Of a stretch of 64,000 nucleotides of DNA, positions 1-11,300 are shown in pieces. Below the pieces are notes generated by a model. That model saw only the letters and a program-made list of their open reading frames with translations. It was not told where the DNA came from and ran no database searches. The first letter of the stretch is position 1. Every line of letters begins with the position of its first letter. The DNA lies in assembly GCA_049724395.1 (NCBI GenBank), contig JAUGWO010000102.1, forward strand, positions 372,001 through 436,000. The letters run 5' to 3'. The DNA comes from Spongospora subterranea f. sp. subterranea (lineage: Eukaryota; Endomyxa: Phytomyxea; Phytomyxea; Plasmodiophorida). Made by a program: the position numbers and the translations under genes.

Positions 1-966
1 TTACCAGATAGCTCTGATATATGATATAGGTTGGCGAACATGGATCTCAGATGGCATAGCTCATTAGCCTGATAATCGCTGATAAGAACCGTTTTTACAA
101 ACGTCAATCCTTCGGATCATCACCTGCACTTCCTGCAGACAGACGATGTCGGCGTCAGATGACTGAATTGTGCTATGAATACGGGCGCGTCGCAATTCGC
201 CAGAAAGGAGCTCGGAACGATCTCGAATATTGGGGTAAAACGAGGGAGTGCACCAGACTTCTGCTAAAATATTATGTGTGAAAAGGCGGAATCGCCTGTT
301 CATTTCTTGGGGATTGGCATCAAAAGCAGTGGAATTGATCCAATCCAACTCCTTTCCGGACGGATATTTCTGCGCGCCCCGGGCGCCGCGTCACTTTCCC
401 AAAAACTACAAACAAGATCAGTAAACGGTATATCTTATCAGATTATAATATCCTACTGTAATATTTGTATTATTATGGAGTCTATTTTCTTCCTGGAAAT
501 TCGGATCATCGACGTTGTCCGAACTGGCGAACCCGGACAGGTCGAACCTTGCGGGCTCGTAGTCGACGTTCTCCGAATCCTCGTCCGCTCTGCTGAAACA
601 CAGGTCGTCGCGATCAACCAGAATGATGTGTGGAACTAAATCAAACTGCACATGGGCCGTCGTCGCCCGTTTTGGACCACCATCCGGTGTCTTTAGGCAG
701 CCTGTATTCGGCAATCGCTGTAAAACGGGATCCGTCCTGTCTGGCAATGACTTCTTTCTAACTTGCAGAATCCTTGGAATGGGCAATGGAGTTTCTGGAG
801 GATCTAATTGAATCTTTCCACTAAACCATCTCGTTAACCAGTTCGCTCGTGATTTTCGCTTCGCCGTTAATGCTTCTGACGTTCTCCTCGTCACCGATTT
901 TGAAGTTTCAAAAGAATTTGGAGTATTCGCCTGCTCAATCGGTGACCCGAAACTGAGCCGTGGCAT
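1..966 (-). CDS. CCR4/PDE12-type endonuclease-exonuclease-phosphatase protein, 5' part
   Basis: N-terminal part of a protein of the EEP (CCR4/Angel/PDE12) superfamily, which contains deadenylases and 2'-5' phosphodiesterases. The diagnostic stretch is in the exon around 348-124: FRLFTHNILAEVW followed by DADIVCLQEVQ, the first strand and catalytic Glu motif of the fold. The ATG at 966 opens a basic, disordered leader of about 165 codons. A GTAGGA donor near 465 joins in phase to an acceptor near 370, giving the residues KYPSGKELDWI before the EEP motif. A second intron of about 55 nt (123-69) splits the protein after LQEVQ, and the next exon runs to the window edge. The catalytic C-terminal half lies outside the window, so the exact subfamily is open; the long leader before the fold is more like PDE12 or Angel than plain CCR4. 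Confidence 0.72.
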
Positions 967-1653
967 AGCGACCTCGCTTCGCTAATCGGGCAAGCGGCCC
1001 GCCCTTCGGTATTGGCGGCGGCAATCCAGATCGGACGGCGGTGGAGCTAACGGCGCCAGTGTCCCGCCGTCCCCCTCACCGACCCCAGCTGCGCCGTGTT
1101 CCTAGGGCCGTTTCACCGATATGGCGATTCCAACCGAGGAATAATTTAGCGACGGCTGCCGTCAGGCCAAGTTGACTGGAAGGCACCTCCTACTAAATCC
1201 CCCCTTCTGTATTGTGTGTTCCCTTCTCTGTGTACCCAACTGGGGATCAATTCACTCCTGATGTTGTCGGGAGATTTTTTTAAGGGCATGCGACAATACA
1301 AGATTCAGGTGTCTTGGACAGGGAAGACAAAAAAGCGATTGTAGTTTGGAAAAATGCGACTTTGGTAGCAATGGGGGATCGAAGGAGGTCGCAAGGGCAA
1401 CCATCATATCCATTTGTGAAAAAAAAACACGGAATATTATCTGGACTACAACTTTTCTGAAAACATTGTAATTGCTTGCCGTGTAGTGATGGAGAAAAGT
1501 CAACTAATACTTATCACATTTGACATTATTTATGGTAGCGTTGAACAGATTGTTGATTTGCCTGGTACGTCAAGTAAGCAATGAAAATTCTTTGTGTTGA
1601 AGATGTTATTTCACTGTCTTTTATCCGGATCACGTGGCATCACCAAGCCTGTT
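967..1653. other. intergenic, no supported gene
   Basis: The first 200 bases are GC-rich and the rest AT-richer. An 83-codon minus-strand reading frame at 1252-1503 has no recognisable domain and no convincing splice partners. I see no RNA gene here. Confidence 0.4.
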
Positions 1654-1998
1654 TCAGGATCCGTTCCGAGTGGCCGGCGAAACAGAAGGATGTGAGGCTC
1701 CTGGAATGAGATTCACAATTAGCAACGGTTTCAAAGTTCTGTGCAAAAGAATTACAGGCCGATGAACTTCGTAGTGAACCCAGCCACGACTCTGCCGAAA
1801 CCCCGAGCTCGCGCCATTCCTCTTCGCTAAGAATACGAGCTGGCATGATTGCTTTGCCCATTTCTTTTGGCAGCGTTACGTGACTAGTTCCCGGTTCGAA
1901 TCAGATTCTGCAGTACAAGGATACGCGACGGAGGCTGACCGGTATTCATATTCGTCATCAGTATATTTATCGGAATATTCAAAATCGTTCGGCGGCAT
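1654..1998 (-). CDS. CKS1: CKS1-type cyclin-dependent kinase regulatory subunit, frame interrupted
   Basis: Small adaptor that docks on CDK1-class kinases and promotes multisite phosphorylation. Exon 1 (1998-1940) encodes MPPNDFEYSDKYTDDEYEY. A 56-nt GT-AG intron (1939-1884) restores the family signature YRHVTLPKEM, followed by ARILSEEEWRELGV. Just after this (about 1791-1804) one extra base is present. Skipping it gives QSRGWVHYEVHRP, a textbook CKS continuation; without the skip the frame runs into unrelated sequence. Two further oddities are visible. The family's EPHILLFRR end is replaced by VILLHRTL, so the EPH residues are missing, and an extra tail of about 25 residues follows to the stop at 1654. 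It could be an expressed gene with a sequence error, a frameshifting gene, or a young pseudogene. Family assignment is firm; functional status is not. Confidence 0.75.
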
Positions 1999-2391
1999 CT
2001 GATCTGGCCCTTAATATTGTCGGATCCTGAACGAATTGATCAGAGCGACTCCCCTTTAGGTCGCTCTCAGGTCAGTCGTGTCAATCCTGGTGCAATTGTG
2101 CACAAGGGGATCGGATAGGAGGAGGTAGTGTATACTGTGTACACTATATACAGTACGCACTATAGGTAGGGTGTGCCGCACAGCAGTGGCAGTTTATTAC
2201 GGTACAGTAATCAGCAAAGGGATTTTGATCAGCGACTACCGGTAGAGAATTATTGCAAACGCAAATACGTTGTGGCACAGATACAATTGATATGGTTTCT
2301 CCAATTTACACAGTAAACTGATATTGTATATAAAAATACGTGTGGAAATACCATGTTTAATGAAGTCGTTCGCGAATGAAAGCGTGTACAT
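1999..2391. other. intergenic between CKS1 and SF1
   Basis: This stretch lies upstream of CKS1 and downstream of SF1, both on the minus strand. It contains an AT-rich alternating tract near 2127-2165 with repeated GTACACTATA-like words, plausibly promoter sequence for CKS1. No gene is seen. Confidence 0.3.
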
Positions 2392-4105
2392 TTACTGGGA
2401 ATGCTGGGGAGGATGAGGCGGGCGTCCATACGGCGGTGGAGGGGGAGGTTGGGCATGCATGGGCGGTGGGTAATTGTGGTCATATCCTCCATAAAAAGGG
2501 GTTGGAGGAGCTGGATAACCGTTTGGGGGATAGTATGCGTGCTGCGATTCCCATGGTTGAGGCGGATACGGCGCTGGTGATCAATCTTAGCAACGAAATC
2601 GCAACTGAACCAAGATAAAGGCTAACCTGCGGGATTCATCGAAACAGGCTGAGGAGGCGGCGGAGGAGGTGGCCAAGACTGAGGGATTCCATCATCCTCA
2701 CCAGATGCATGAGTCGGAGCCTTGCCAGAAAGTTCGGACATGAAATTATCGTATTCGTTTTTCAAGCGCGACCTTTCCACAGTATTGACAGAACCACCAG
2801 TTGGGCAATCTGATGTTGGATGACCACGCTCACCACAAACTTCACAGCGAACATTGGCAGGATTCCAGGCAGCACCCGTTCGTTCAGGGCATTTATCAAA
2901 CAAAGTGCCCGCGTTCGCCACACAGCCGGCAACGAATTTCATCACGTAGCGTTCCATTGATTGCCGCAAGTTCACGAAGCTGCCGAGCTTTGTGTTCATT
3001 GTTATCCTAATTTCGATTATTAACGGAGCAATTCACATAATGAATACGATACCTCATTAACAGGTTGTAATAGTTGTTCTATCATTTTAACACATCGTGC
3101 CAGATCCGCTTCGCTTTCGCCCGTTATCAAAACATGAAGATCTAAACTGCGTAAGCTATCGGAATAAAAGTCAAACAAAAGGGAGAACCTTCGTTGTCAG
3201 ATGGATGAGGCTTATGACGTCTGCCTTCCTTCTGCGAACCTCTTCCTCTAATTTCAATTTTACAATTGGTTTCTTTCTGCATTCGCTTCTGCGTCAATCC
3301 ACGAGGACCCAAAATCATACCGCTATATAAAGTGTAAGAGCGTAGAAATTGAGATTAAATTGATTACCAATAAGAATGAGGCCTCGAAGGTGGTTGACCA
3401 TCGCTAAAAATACCATAAGAAAGGCAATACTCTTTGACCTGATTGACTTAACATATAGGGACCAGGCTCGTCTTGCGGAATCGATAATTTTGCAACAAGT
3501 TTTTGTTTCTTGAAATCTGCAGGAGCTGCAAACTGAGGATTAAGCTTGATGTTCTTCTCAATAAGTTCGTTACGCTCCTGGCAAAACATTCAGATAAGTA
3601 GCCCCCCCAACAAAACAAGATATTCTGATACCTTGATCAATGCATCTCTTATTCGTTGTTCCCTGGTGTTGGTGCGTTTTCCATTTCCGTCGTATTCAGG
3701 TGGCGGAGACGGAGACCTCAAGGCGGGATCAGCAGGGATCAATAGCTGTACATTCGCAAGCTTGGTAGTGATTGTTTGCATACGAAGACGTACTACACCA
3801 CAATTTAACAAAGGGTTGTATACACGTATTTACAGGCTCTAAGCATACATAGATATAACTCTCGTTGATCGGCAGACATAGCTGCTGTAGCAGCAGCCAT
3901 TTCAGCTGTCAATTCAATTTTATCGTGCTCCGAACCCCAACGAGAGCGACGTTTCTTAGGTTCTGCAACTTCAGTGGCAACACCCCACCGCGAGCGTTTG
4001 GGGCTTTCGTGCAGCTTCATTTTCTGATGCATTGGCTCCGGAGTCTTGGGCATTTGCTGGCACATCAGCAGCGGGCGGTGCAGAAACGGCGGCTTCGTCC
4101 GCCAT
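2392..4105 (-). CDS. SF1: splicing factor 1 / branch-point binding protein
   Basis: Recognises the intron branch-point sequence at the start of spliceosome assembly. From the N-terminus: an Ala-rich leader ([13 protein letters not shown]), an RSRWG-type basic motif, the coiled SF1 helix ([32 protein letters not shown]), a KH-QUA2 domain with [18 protein letters not shown] and [14 protein letters not shown], the QUA2 helix ([15 protein letters not shown]), two CCHC zinc knuckles (CRLCGERGH and [14 protein letters not shown]), then a Pro/Tyr-rich tail ending at 2392. At least five introns are inferred; one of about 115 nt joins PGPYI to GMILGPRG exactly. Two single-base surpluses break the frame: near 4000-4015 (a CCCC run between the leader and RSRWG) and near 2894-2905 (inside knuckle 1, GHF-DKCPER). 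The 5' one is less certain because an alternative downstream ATG exists in the second frame. Confidence 0.9.
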
Positions 4106-4524
4106 TGTAATCCCCGACGCAAGATAATACTCTAAGCCCAACCCAAATGGTAATAAATTGCTCCAAGTCTCGGACTTTACTATCCGTGCTGAGTGAGAGT
4201 GACGGACCGTTGATTTCGGTTTTCCGAAAGTTTGAACAAAGAGCCGAGATAGGCGATATTTACATGTACTTCTTAGACCTGCGTCGAAAGGCTGCGCTTA
4301 GGAGTACAAAATAGTTCTTTGATTACATTTTATATTGACGAAACGAGATTTTCGAGGAGAAGTGTTTATGAAGTTCATATCGATGTTGCATCGCCTTTAG
4401 GTTGCCAGCAATGGGTTTGGAAATGATCCACTGCCAACTAAAGTGCATACTATATCATTTGTGATTTTATTTGAAATAAAACCCTGTTAATTAGATCGGG
4501 GCACGACCCATTTCGCGTGTCGAC
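4106..4524. promoter_or_regulatory. divergent promoter region, SF1 / tail-anchored protein
   Basis: A 419-bp interval between two genes transcribed away from each other. No coding sequence or clear core element could be recognised beyond AT-rich stretches near 4320-4350 and 4450-4490. Confidence 0.35.
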
Positions 4525-5414
4525 GTGACTCACAATCGACTGGGAGTGGAAATTTCAACTCATTGGACAAAAATGCAAACACCTAAGACTGGAATTGTTG
4601 AGCGGATCCGCCTTCAGCTGTCACAACAAACTGATTGGGTACGGAATCTAGTTTTTGAACAACGACAAAGAACACTTATGATATTTCAGAATGCAACGGA
4701 CAAGTGGAAATTAGACTCACCGATAGAAGAGGGAAAAGTTTTGAAAATCATACGAGAATTAGCCTATAAGCCGGAAGAGGCCATTGAGGTACCACGTCGT
4801 CGACACTCCAGGCTACCAGTTAACTGAATGAACTTTCAATGCAGCTTCAGCATGTATCCCCTTGGACCAGAAGAAAGGTGTATTTGTACGATACAGAGAC
4901 TGGAACGTTCACATTGTCTGACGAAACGGTTAGCGATGAGAATCATGAATGGTCTGGAAATGATGGTGAAGAGGTAATGTGTGTTTCGTCAATGTAACTA
5001 CTCAACCTCTTTGACCATAATTGATGATAGTGGATGGAATTCGACAAAGATGTTGAATCATCATTTCATGATAAAACTGGGTACGAACTTAATGCACGCA
5101 AAACTGAACACGAAGCACCGCAAAAATCCGGTTTGGAGGTCTCGAACGAAGCTGGCTTCATTTCCAAGATGGTAAACAACGTGGTTTTAAACAATCCTCA
5201 AAAACTATCTGCAACCGAAGTGAAAGACCGTCCTTCTAAAGACGCGCCAACAGAGTCCAATATCAGGAGCGCCGCTGGTAACCGATTGACTGCCATTCAA
5301 AGAAAAGAACTGCAGTATCGAAGGATTGGGAACATCATCATAGGAGTCGTTTGCGTAACATTCTTAGCACTCATATTTTCTGGCCGCTTTGAACCAAGAA
5401 AATATACATCTTAA
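4525..5414 (+). CDS. hypothetical tail-anchored membrane protein
   Basis: Three exons fit canonical splice sites: 4525-4788, 4845-4973 and 5031-5414. Together they give a protein of about 258 residues. The first exon is helical and charged (RIRLQLSQQTDWVRNLV, FEQRQRTLMIF), the middle is acidic, and the last exon ends with a basic helix (RLTAIQRKELQYRRIG) running into one hydrophobic segment (NIIIGVVCVTFLALIF) and a 10-residue lumenal tail. That is the layout of a tail-anchored protein, as in Qa/Qb SNAREs, but I cannot align a SNARE heptad core with confidence. A downstream ATG at 4573 could also be the start. It is transcribed divergently from SF1. Confidence 0.6.
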
Positions 5415-5521
5415 GTTGCATATCAGCCGTCTCGCGCTGAAATCATCAATATGATAGAGTGTGTTGGAAACGCTGCGGTGATTACGCGGTAAAGCAAATT
5501 TAAATTATATATTTACATAGG

Positions 5522-7746
5522 TCATCGGCGCCGTATGGACGTCTTGCGTTTACTAGAGAAAAGTCCACCTGTTTGAACAGGAGCACTAGCTGTTTGGCCG
5601 GCCCCGTTCTGCTGACCATCAGTGGAGAAACCGCTGAAATGAGTAGGCTGATTCAATGAAGGTGCAAAACCAGTCGTATTCTGGTTAGTAGATGCTTGAG
5701 TGAAAGTGGCGTTTCCTGAGGCAGAAAATGCAGGGACGCTAAACATTGGCTGCTCTGGAAGCTTCGGTTGTGATGGAGTTGGACCACTTTGGTTTTCCAT
5801 TGCAGAATTTGAAAATGGCTCATGATTACCAGCAGATTGTGATAACGTCTGCCCCACTGGATGGATGCCTTGACCACCTCCTTTCTGCAAAACATTAGTG
5901 GAGAATCCATTGAACTGAGTGGGCTGAGTCGCTGGCGCTCCAAAGACAGCCGCGTTCTGGTTAGCGGGTGCTTGAGTAAAGGTGGCGTTTCCTGAGGTAG
6001 CGAATACAGGAGCGGTAAACACTGGCTGCTCTGGACGCTTCGGTTGTGATGGAGTTGGACCACTTTGATTTTGCAGTGCAGAATTCAAAGATGGCTCGTG
6101 ATTACCATTAGATTGTGATAGCGTCTGCCCAGCTAGAGGGATGCCACCTCCATTTTGCAAAACATCAGTAGAGAATCCGCTGAACTGAGTGGGCTGCGTC
6201 GCTGGCGCTACAAAGACAGCCGTGCTCTGGTTAGCAGGTGCTTGAGTGATATTCGAGCGCACAGGTACTTCGTGTAAAGTAGTGACATTGCGGGCCGAAT
6301 CAAGAGTGGCGTTTCCTAAAACAGGGAATACAGTAGCGGTTGGTTGCTGTTGTGATGGAGCGGTACCGCATTGAATTTCCGGTGCAGAAGTGAGAGATAA
6401 CTCGCTACGAGCATCAGACTGTGATGACGCCTGCTCTAATGTAAGAACAGGTTGTGTAGATTTCTCATTCAATTGTGGCTGAGCAACGACGCCGTCCGCT
6501 GCCTGCAAGTGAACAGGCTGTGGGGGAAAAGACGGAGTGGAGCAACTAGGAGTTGTTGATTTCTGTGGAGACACGGTTTCATCCTGCTGGCTAAATCTCG
6601 ATTCTTCAACTTTAGACTCGAATGCCTTAAGGATGTCTAGAACTTCTTTGTCATTTCGCTGAAATTTAAGCCGAATTTCGTCATCGTCAAACAACATATC
6701 GTCTAGCTCAGGTCGACGGTGGGTGTGTAGGCGGGAAAGCCTGATCTCCATGGTCATCATTACTATATACTCAACAAACAGATTTACCTTCGATGACTAT
6801 TGAAAATTTCGTTAAGAGGTAGATCTGGCTCAAACGAATCTGGTATATTGCCACCGCCATGAAATTCGACTTCTTCCGGAATTTCGGTACCAGCAAGATT
6901 GAATGGACTCGAATAAACAAGGTCGTCGTCAACATCCATAGGTGGAATTTCAAGCGAAAACTGGTCATCAGAATCGGCTCGAGAACGACCGTTGACACGA
7001 AATGATTCTTTAAATGTAGCAGGGACATCTGTCATGGTATGCTCATTGGAAGAAAGGATCTTGGAGCGCTTGGGTCCTAAGGAAAGTTAGTATACAAAAC
7101 ACAAGTACCCATATTTGAACAACCAAGTGTTGATGCTTTGCTATCTTGAAAGCTGGTTTGCGACTGTTGTCTCTTGTTTGTTCGCGAAAAAGAAAGATGT
7201 GGTTTCTTGAAACTATCAGAAGCTGACTGCGGGCGATGTTGGAGAACTCGTCGAGGCTCGTAACTATGAGAGGCATTGGACGACGCTTTGATTTGTATAT
7301 CTGTCGATTTAGGAGAACAAAAACTGGGATAATGATGGGTGGGTTGTATACTTGGTGAGCTAAAACCATCAGGAATAGGACCGGGTCTTATTAAGCTAGA
7401 CGATAAATGGATAGACGATGGCCCTCGTGCAGGCGAGCGATTGGCTGTTAACGTCCGATCGATTGCGTATACTGAGGCAGGACGGCCAACAGAGGATACT
7501 GCATCAGAAGAAATCTGGAACATTACACCAATATCAATGTATACAATACCGTTCAAATGTTGACCAGCGTACTCTGGTATAAATTGTCTTTGATTTCATT
7601 GAGTCGCAGATTTGTCTATCGGTAGCGACCGGACGTTCCGGTGTTGCTGTGTACAAAAAAGAGGCGAATCTTTCTGCATTTTTTCTGAAAACATATAGGC
7701 ACAGGAGAAAGGAAAGCACCAGCGTCATCAACGATAAATAATCCAT
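5522..7746 (-). CDS. membrane-anchored repeat protein resembling a pore-membrane nucleoporin
   Basis: Four exons joined by short introns give about 670 residues. The ATG at 7746 opens directly into a single transmembrane segment (LSLMTLVLSFLLCLYVF). The rest is low-complexity: a Ser/Pro-rich basic region, an acidic stretch (LDDMLFDDDE), then repeats of roughly 90-100 residues containing QPTQFSGFSTDVLQ, SGNATFTQA and GPTPSQPK. The C-terminus is strongly basic (SSKRKTSIRRR). An N-terminal membrane anchor, a long disordered tail with spaced Phe-Gly-like FSGFS motifs, and a basic C-terminal tag are features of membrane or nuclear-basket nucleoporins (POM121, Nup1/Nup136). The FG density is low and no conserved domain is present, so this is an architectural inference. 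The donor AGA|GTACGC near 7577 joins the anchor exon in phase to the next. Confidence 0.5.
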
Positions 7747-8311
7747 AGCTCGATACAAAATATGAATCTCGCCAAGAACGGGTCAGTCTTCCGAAATGGA
7801 TTCTGTTTCAGAGTCTGGAGGAGTTGGCCGAGGGGAGCCGGCAACAAATGCGAGAATGCGTGAACAGAGCAATTTCTAATGCGTGAAATATCTCCTCGTG
7901 CGGTATGTACAAGTACAACTCCCGAAAAGTCCAAGCGAATCTATCAGTTCCAGGAGGGCATCCTTCAGCAAGGATATGATGACATACAGACCCCCGACCT
8001 TTCGTTATCACTAATCAATACATCTATCAATGTCATCTGGCTTGTTGTTTCCAGCGACAGCAGTAGCCATTATCCCATCATCCCAATGTACCCTCAATAA
8101 AACCTGACCAAGGAGGCTACTCTGCCACTGTCCCGACCTGCTCTACCTGACAATACATATGTGTTTATTATTGCACAACTACCCTACGGCAGTTGTCGTG
8201 GCGAGAACGGACGTCGGTCGTGGGCCTGAGCCAGGCATCAACGAAGGTCCATAAGAGTACATGACATACAAGCGTCGCGGGTCTCGCCGGAGAAAACCCG
8301 CATCTTTGATA
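7747..8311. promoter_or_regulatory. divergent promoter region
   Basis: This interval lies between the minus-strand repeat protein and the plus-strand TMEM94-like gene. Short reading frames occur on both strands at 7808-8100 without recognisable domains. An upstream in-frame ATG at 8261 could extend the TMEM94-like protein by 17 residues. Confidence 0.3.
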
Positions 8312-11300
8312 ATGGATGCCACCGATGTTTCTGTGCATGTCGAACAAACCGACACACAGCTTCGCGGGAAATCAACTGCTGAGGCCCTGGAGTACTTGCA
8401 CCAGATCATAGAAACGACTGAAGCGTCCCGCCAGATCCCGATTCTGTCTTCGTTAAAAGCTGCCAGTGCCGTAGCTGCGATTGCTTGTGGATCGATTTTT
8501 ATCGTTCTTTACACCTTCGCTCCAACGTTAAGTTCTTTACTTACCTCTGGACTGCTGCTATATTTATCAGCTGCTGCCACCTTCTCTGTTGCTTTATTCG
8601 ATATTTATCTATGCAATACTGAAGTAAAAAGGCGGCTCAAGCCTGGTTAGTTACCTCAATTGTTTGATCGAAGCGATTCTGATCACCGTAAGCAGCCAAA
8701 TTGTTTCTTCAAACGATTGCTGAAAACGCGGGCAAGGTGGTCTTGGCGCCTTTATTCCTTGTAAAATATTCAGTTTTCTCCAGGCCAATGTCAACGATTC
8801 GTTGTCAAAGTCGTTCAATACAAGTTTTCAAACAGTGCTTCGAGACTCCCGCTGGGTATTGATTCCCAATGTTGCGTTAGTTCCCGGTGACTTAGTGCAA
8901 ATAAGGGATGGTATGCTGGCCCCTTGCGGTCTTGAAGTCATATCAAGCAGCAAAACGAAGAAGTCGAAAAGAAAGCTGAATAAGGGTGACTTTGTTCGTC
9001 TTCCGTCCGCGGCTGTTCCTCCAGTCGTGCCAGTGAACCAATTTTCAGAATCTGCTCATCTAGCAGAATCAATGCCTCGGATTGCTGGTTGTCCCCAAAA
9101 GAACGTTCTTCGAGTCCTTGAGTGTCCCTTTAGCGAACGAATGTCAGATCTCACTGGGCCGACCAAAATGACTCGCCCAAAAAATACGCTGTTCAATCAG
9201 AAACGAGCTATTCAGCGACGGTTCAGGCAGTTCAGTTTCGCAGGGTAATTTTGTTTTTGCACCACCCGGTCTTTCCTCAGATGGATTTTAGGTTTGCTGT
9301 CGCTTTTCTGCGCACAGCGTTCGTGATGTTTTCCCGTTGGACCGATTTATCTGTTGAGGTCATGATTTTGCTGGTTCACGAACCTATTGTCTGCGTTTTG
9401 GCCAGCTTTTGTCTTTCGGAAACCGTGTTTTCCTTCTTGGTCGATGCTGTCGGAAATGGAATATTGATTCAAACAGACATAGATTTGCAACAAGCTCGTC
9501 CTCAAGATTCGGCAATTGGGCTTGGCCCGAATAAGTTGCAAAGCCTCAGTATATTGTGGAAACAGCGTCGGGCCACATTCAATCGAATAATTTACGAAGT
9601 GTTTGGTCTCGGAACTGCATTAACCAGACTTACGAACCCTTTTGAAGTTCTTGGTCAAATTACAGCTGTGTGCGCTCTTGACAAAGTATTTTTCAGGGAC
9701 GCCCAATGATCAAAGTTAACCTTGCCCTTTAGGATGGAATCGTTAGTGAAGTCTTTTCCGCACCAGAGCATGTTCTCGTTTGGGATAATGGTACCCCGGT
9801 AGTACTAGACCTCATTGCTGATCATGACATGCCCAACAGGGTCATTTTTGGTAGTCTCAATGTTGCTATCAAAACTAATCTTAACGCCTTTTATCAGAGC
9901 GGAATTGGGAGCAACATTTCGATGCTGTTAAACCGTTAGGTTTGTCTTGCCTAATGGGGGCGTCCTGTGCAGAGTCTGTGGAACTGGTCGGTGTCAAACC
10001 CAGCAAGTTGGTGGAGCTAAACCATGCGTCCGGGTCATCGGAATATGACGTCGTTGTTCGAGACCAAGGTGAGGTGCTTGGTTACACGGCGCTTGCCCAT
10101 TTATATGCTCTATACATCAGAGATCCCTTCCGAATGCCTTTGCCAAATTGGTCGAGAAGTCGGGTTCGCTGCAGATTTCGCAATAAGGTCATTTCAGCAA
10201 CTGCAGCAAATTCACGTGATTTGTCCAAGCGATAATTCCGCCTCCCTTGGAGTTACGCGACAAGATGCTCCTCGCTTGCAGTTGTTACCTCACATGTCGA
10301 GTAAAGTTGTCAAGTCGGCGCACAGCGAAATGCTTCAGTTATTTTCTCGAGGGGATCCTAGTATGTGCTTTAGTGTTGCTTGATCTATATTGATTCAATT
10401 CTGTAGACGTTGTTCTCTCGTATTGTGATTATGTGTGGAACAAGACGCAGCCTTTACCATTTTCTGGGCCTCTGAAGAAGAAAACTTTAGATATTCTCCA
10501 TCATTGGGCGCATGTTGATTTCAAATGCTTCGCGTTTGCATATTCCCCAATTTCTCCATATGCCTCGTCTTATTTCAATGAGGCAAACCACGAGGCTACT
10601 GGTTCTGTTTTCGTCTCTCGCCAACATGTCAAATTTGCCCCAAGTAGTACTCTCTTCATGAATGCTAATAAGGCTCATAAATTTGTTTAGGAACTTGACC
10701 CAGTGAATTTAGAGATGCATGATATGAGTTGGGCTGATCCGCATGTCATTTCCGACATGACTCAGGCTTGCAATGAAGCGGTAAAAGGTGAGTGTTCTAC
10801 TCGAAAAATATTTTTGAGATTTTCTTACGCTGTATCATAAGGACAAATTTTGTTGGGAATTGTTGCGTCTAGGCCTCCCCCGAAACCGGAGATGCCTTAC
10901 ATCATTGAAGATTTAATGAAAGCTGGGATTCGGTGACCTTTTTCTGAGACTTCGGCTAATATGCCTTCTCAATGAATTTGATTTTCTAGATTTGTATTTT
11001 TCTCCGCTACTGGGCGCCGCAAATCGATCGCATTTACATCCAAGCTGGGACTTGAATCTGATTGGAATTTTTTTATTTCTTTGAAGGATCGTTCTTCAGG
11101 TGATTATGGCATTGCATCTCATTAAATTTGTTGATCTTGTCCTAGAACCAAGCCAGTCCGTGGAGGCGGCATTGAATATTTCTAAGCTGCCTGAAGGCAT
11201 TTCAAAAATTAGGGATCACATCGAATCAGTGGACAATGTCCCGTTACTGTATGTGCCTGAATTTTGATTCAGCCTGATCTGAATGTTTCTTAGCGTCTCT

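Noticed and set aside
1881-1910. GGTTCGAATC resembling a tRNA B-box
   Set aside because: It lies in the CKS1 intron and lacks an A-box and a cloverleaf at the right distance.
9240-9290. Stop codon after RFRQFSFAG in the TMEM94-like gene
   Set aside because: An intron from GTAATTTTG to GATTTTAG restores the following membrane segment in frame.
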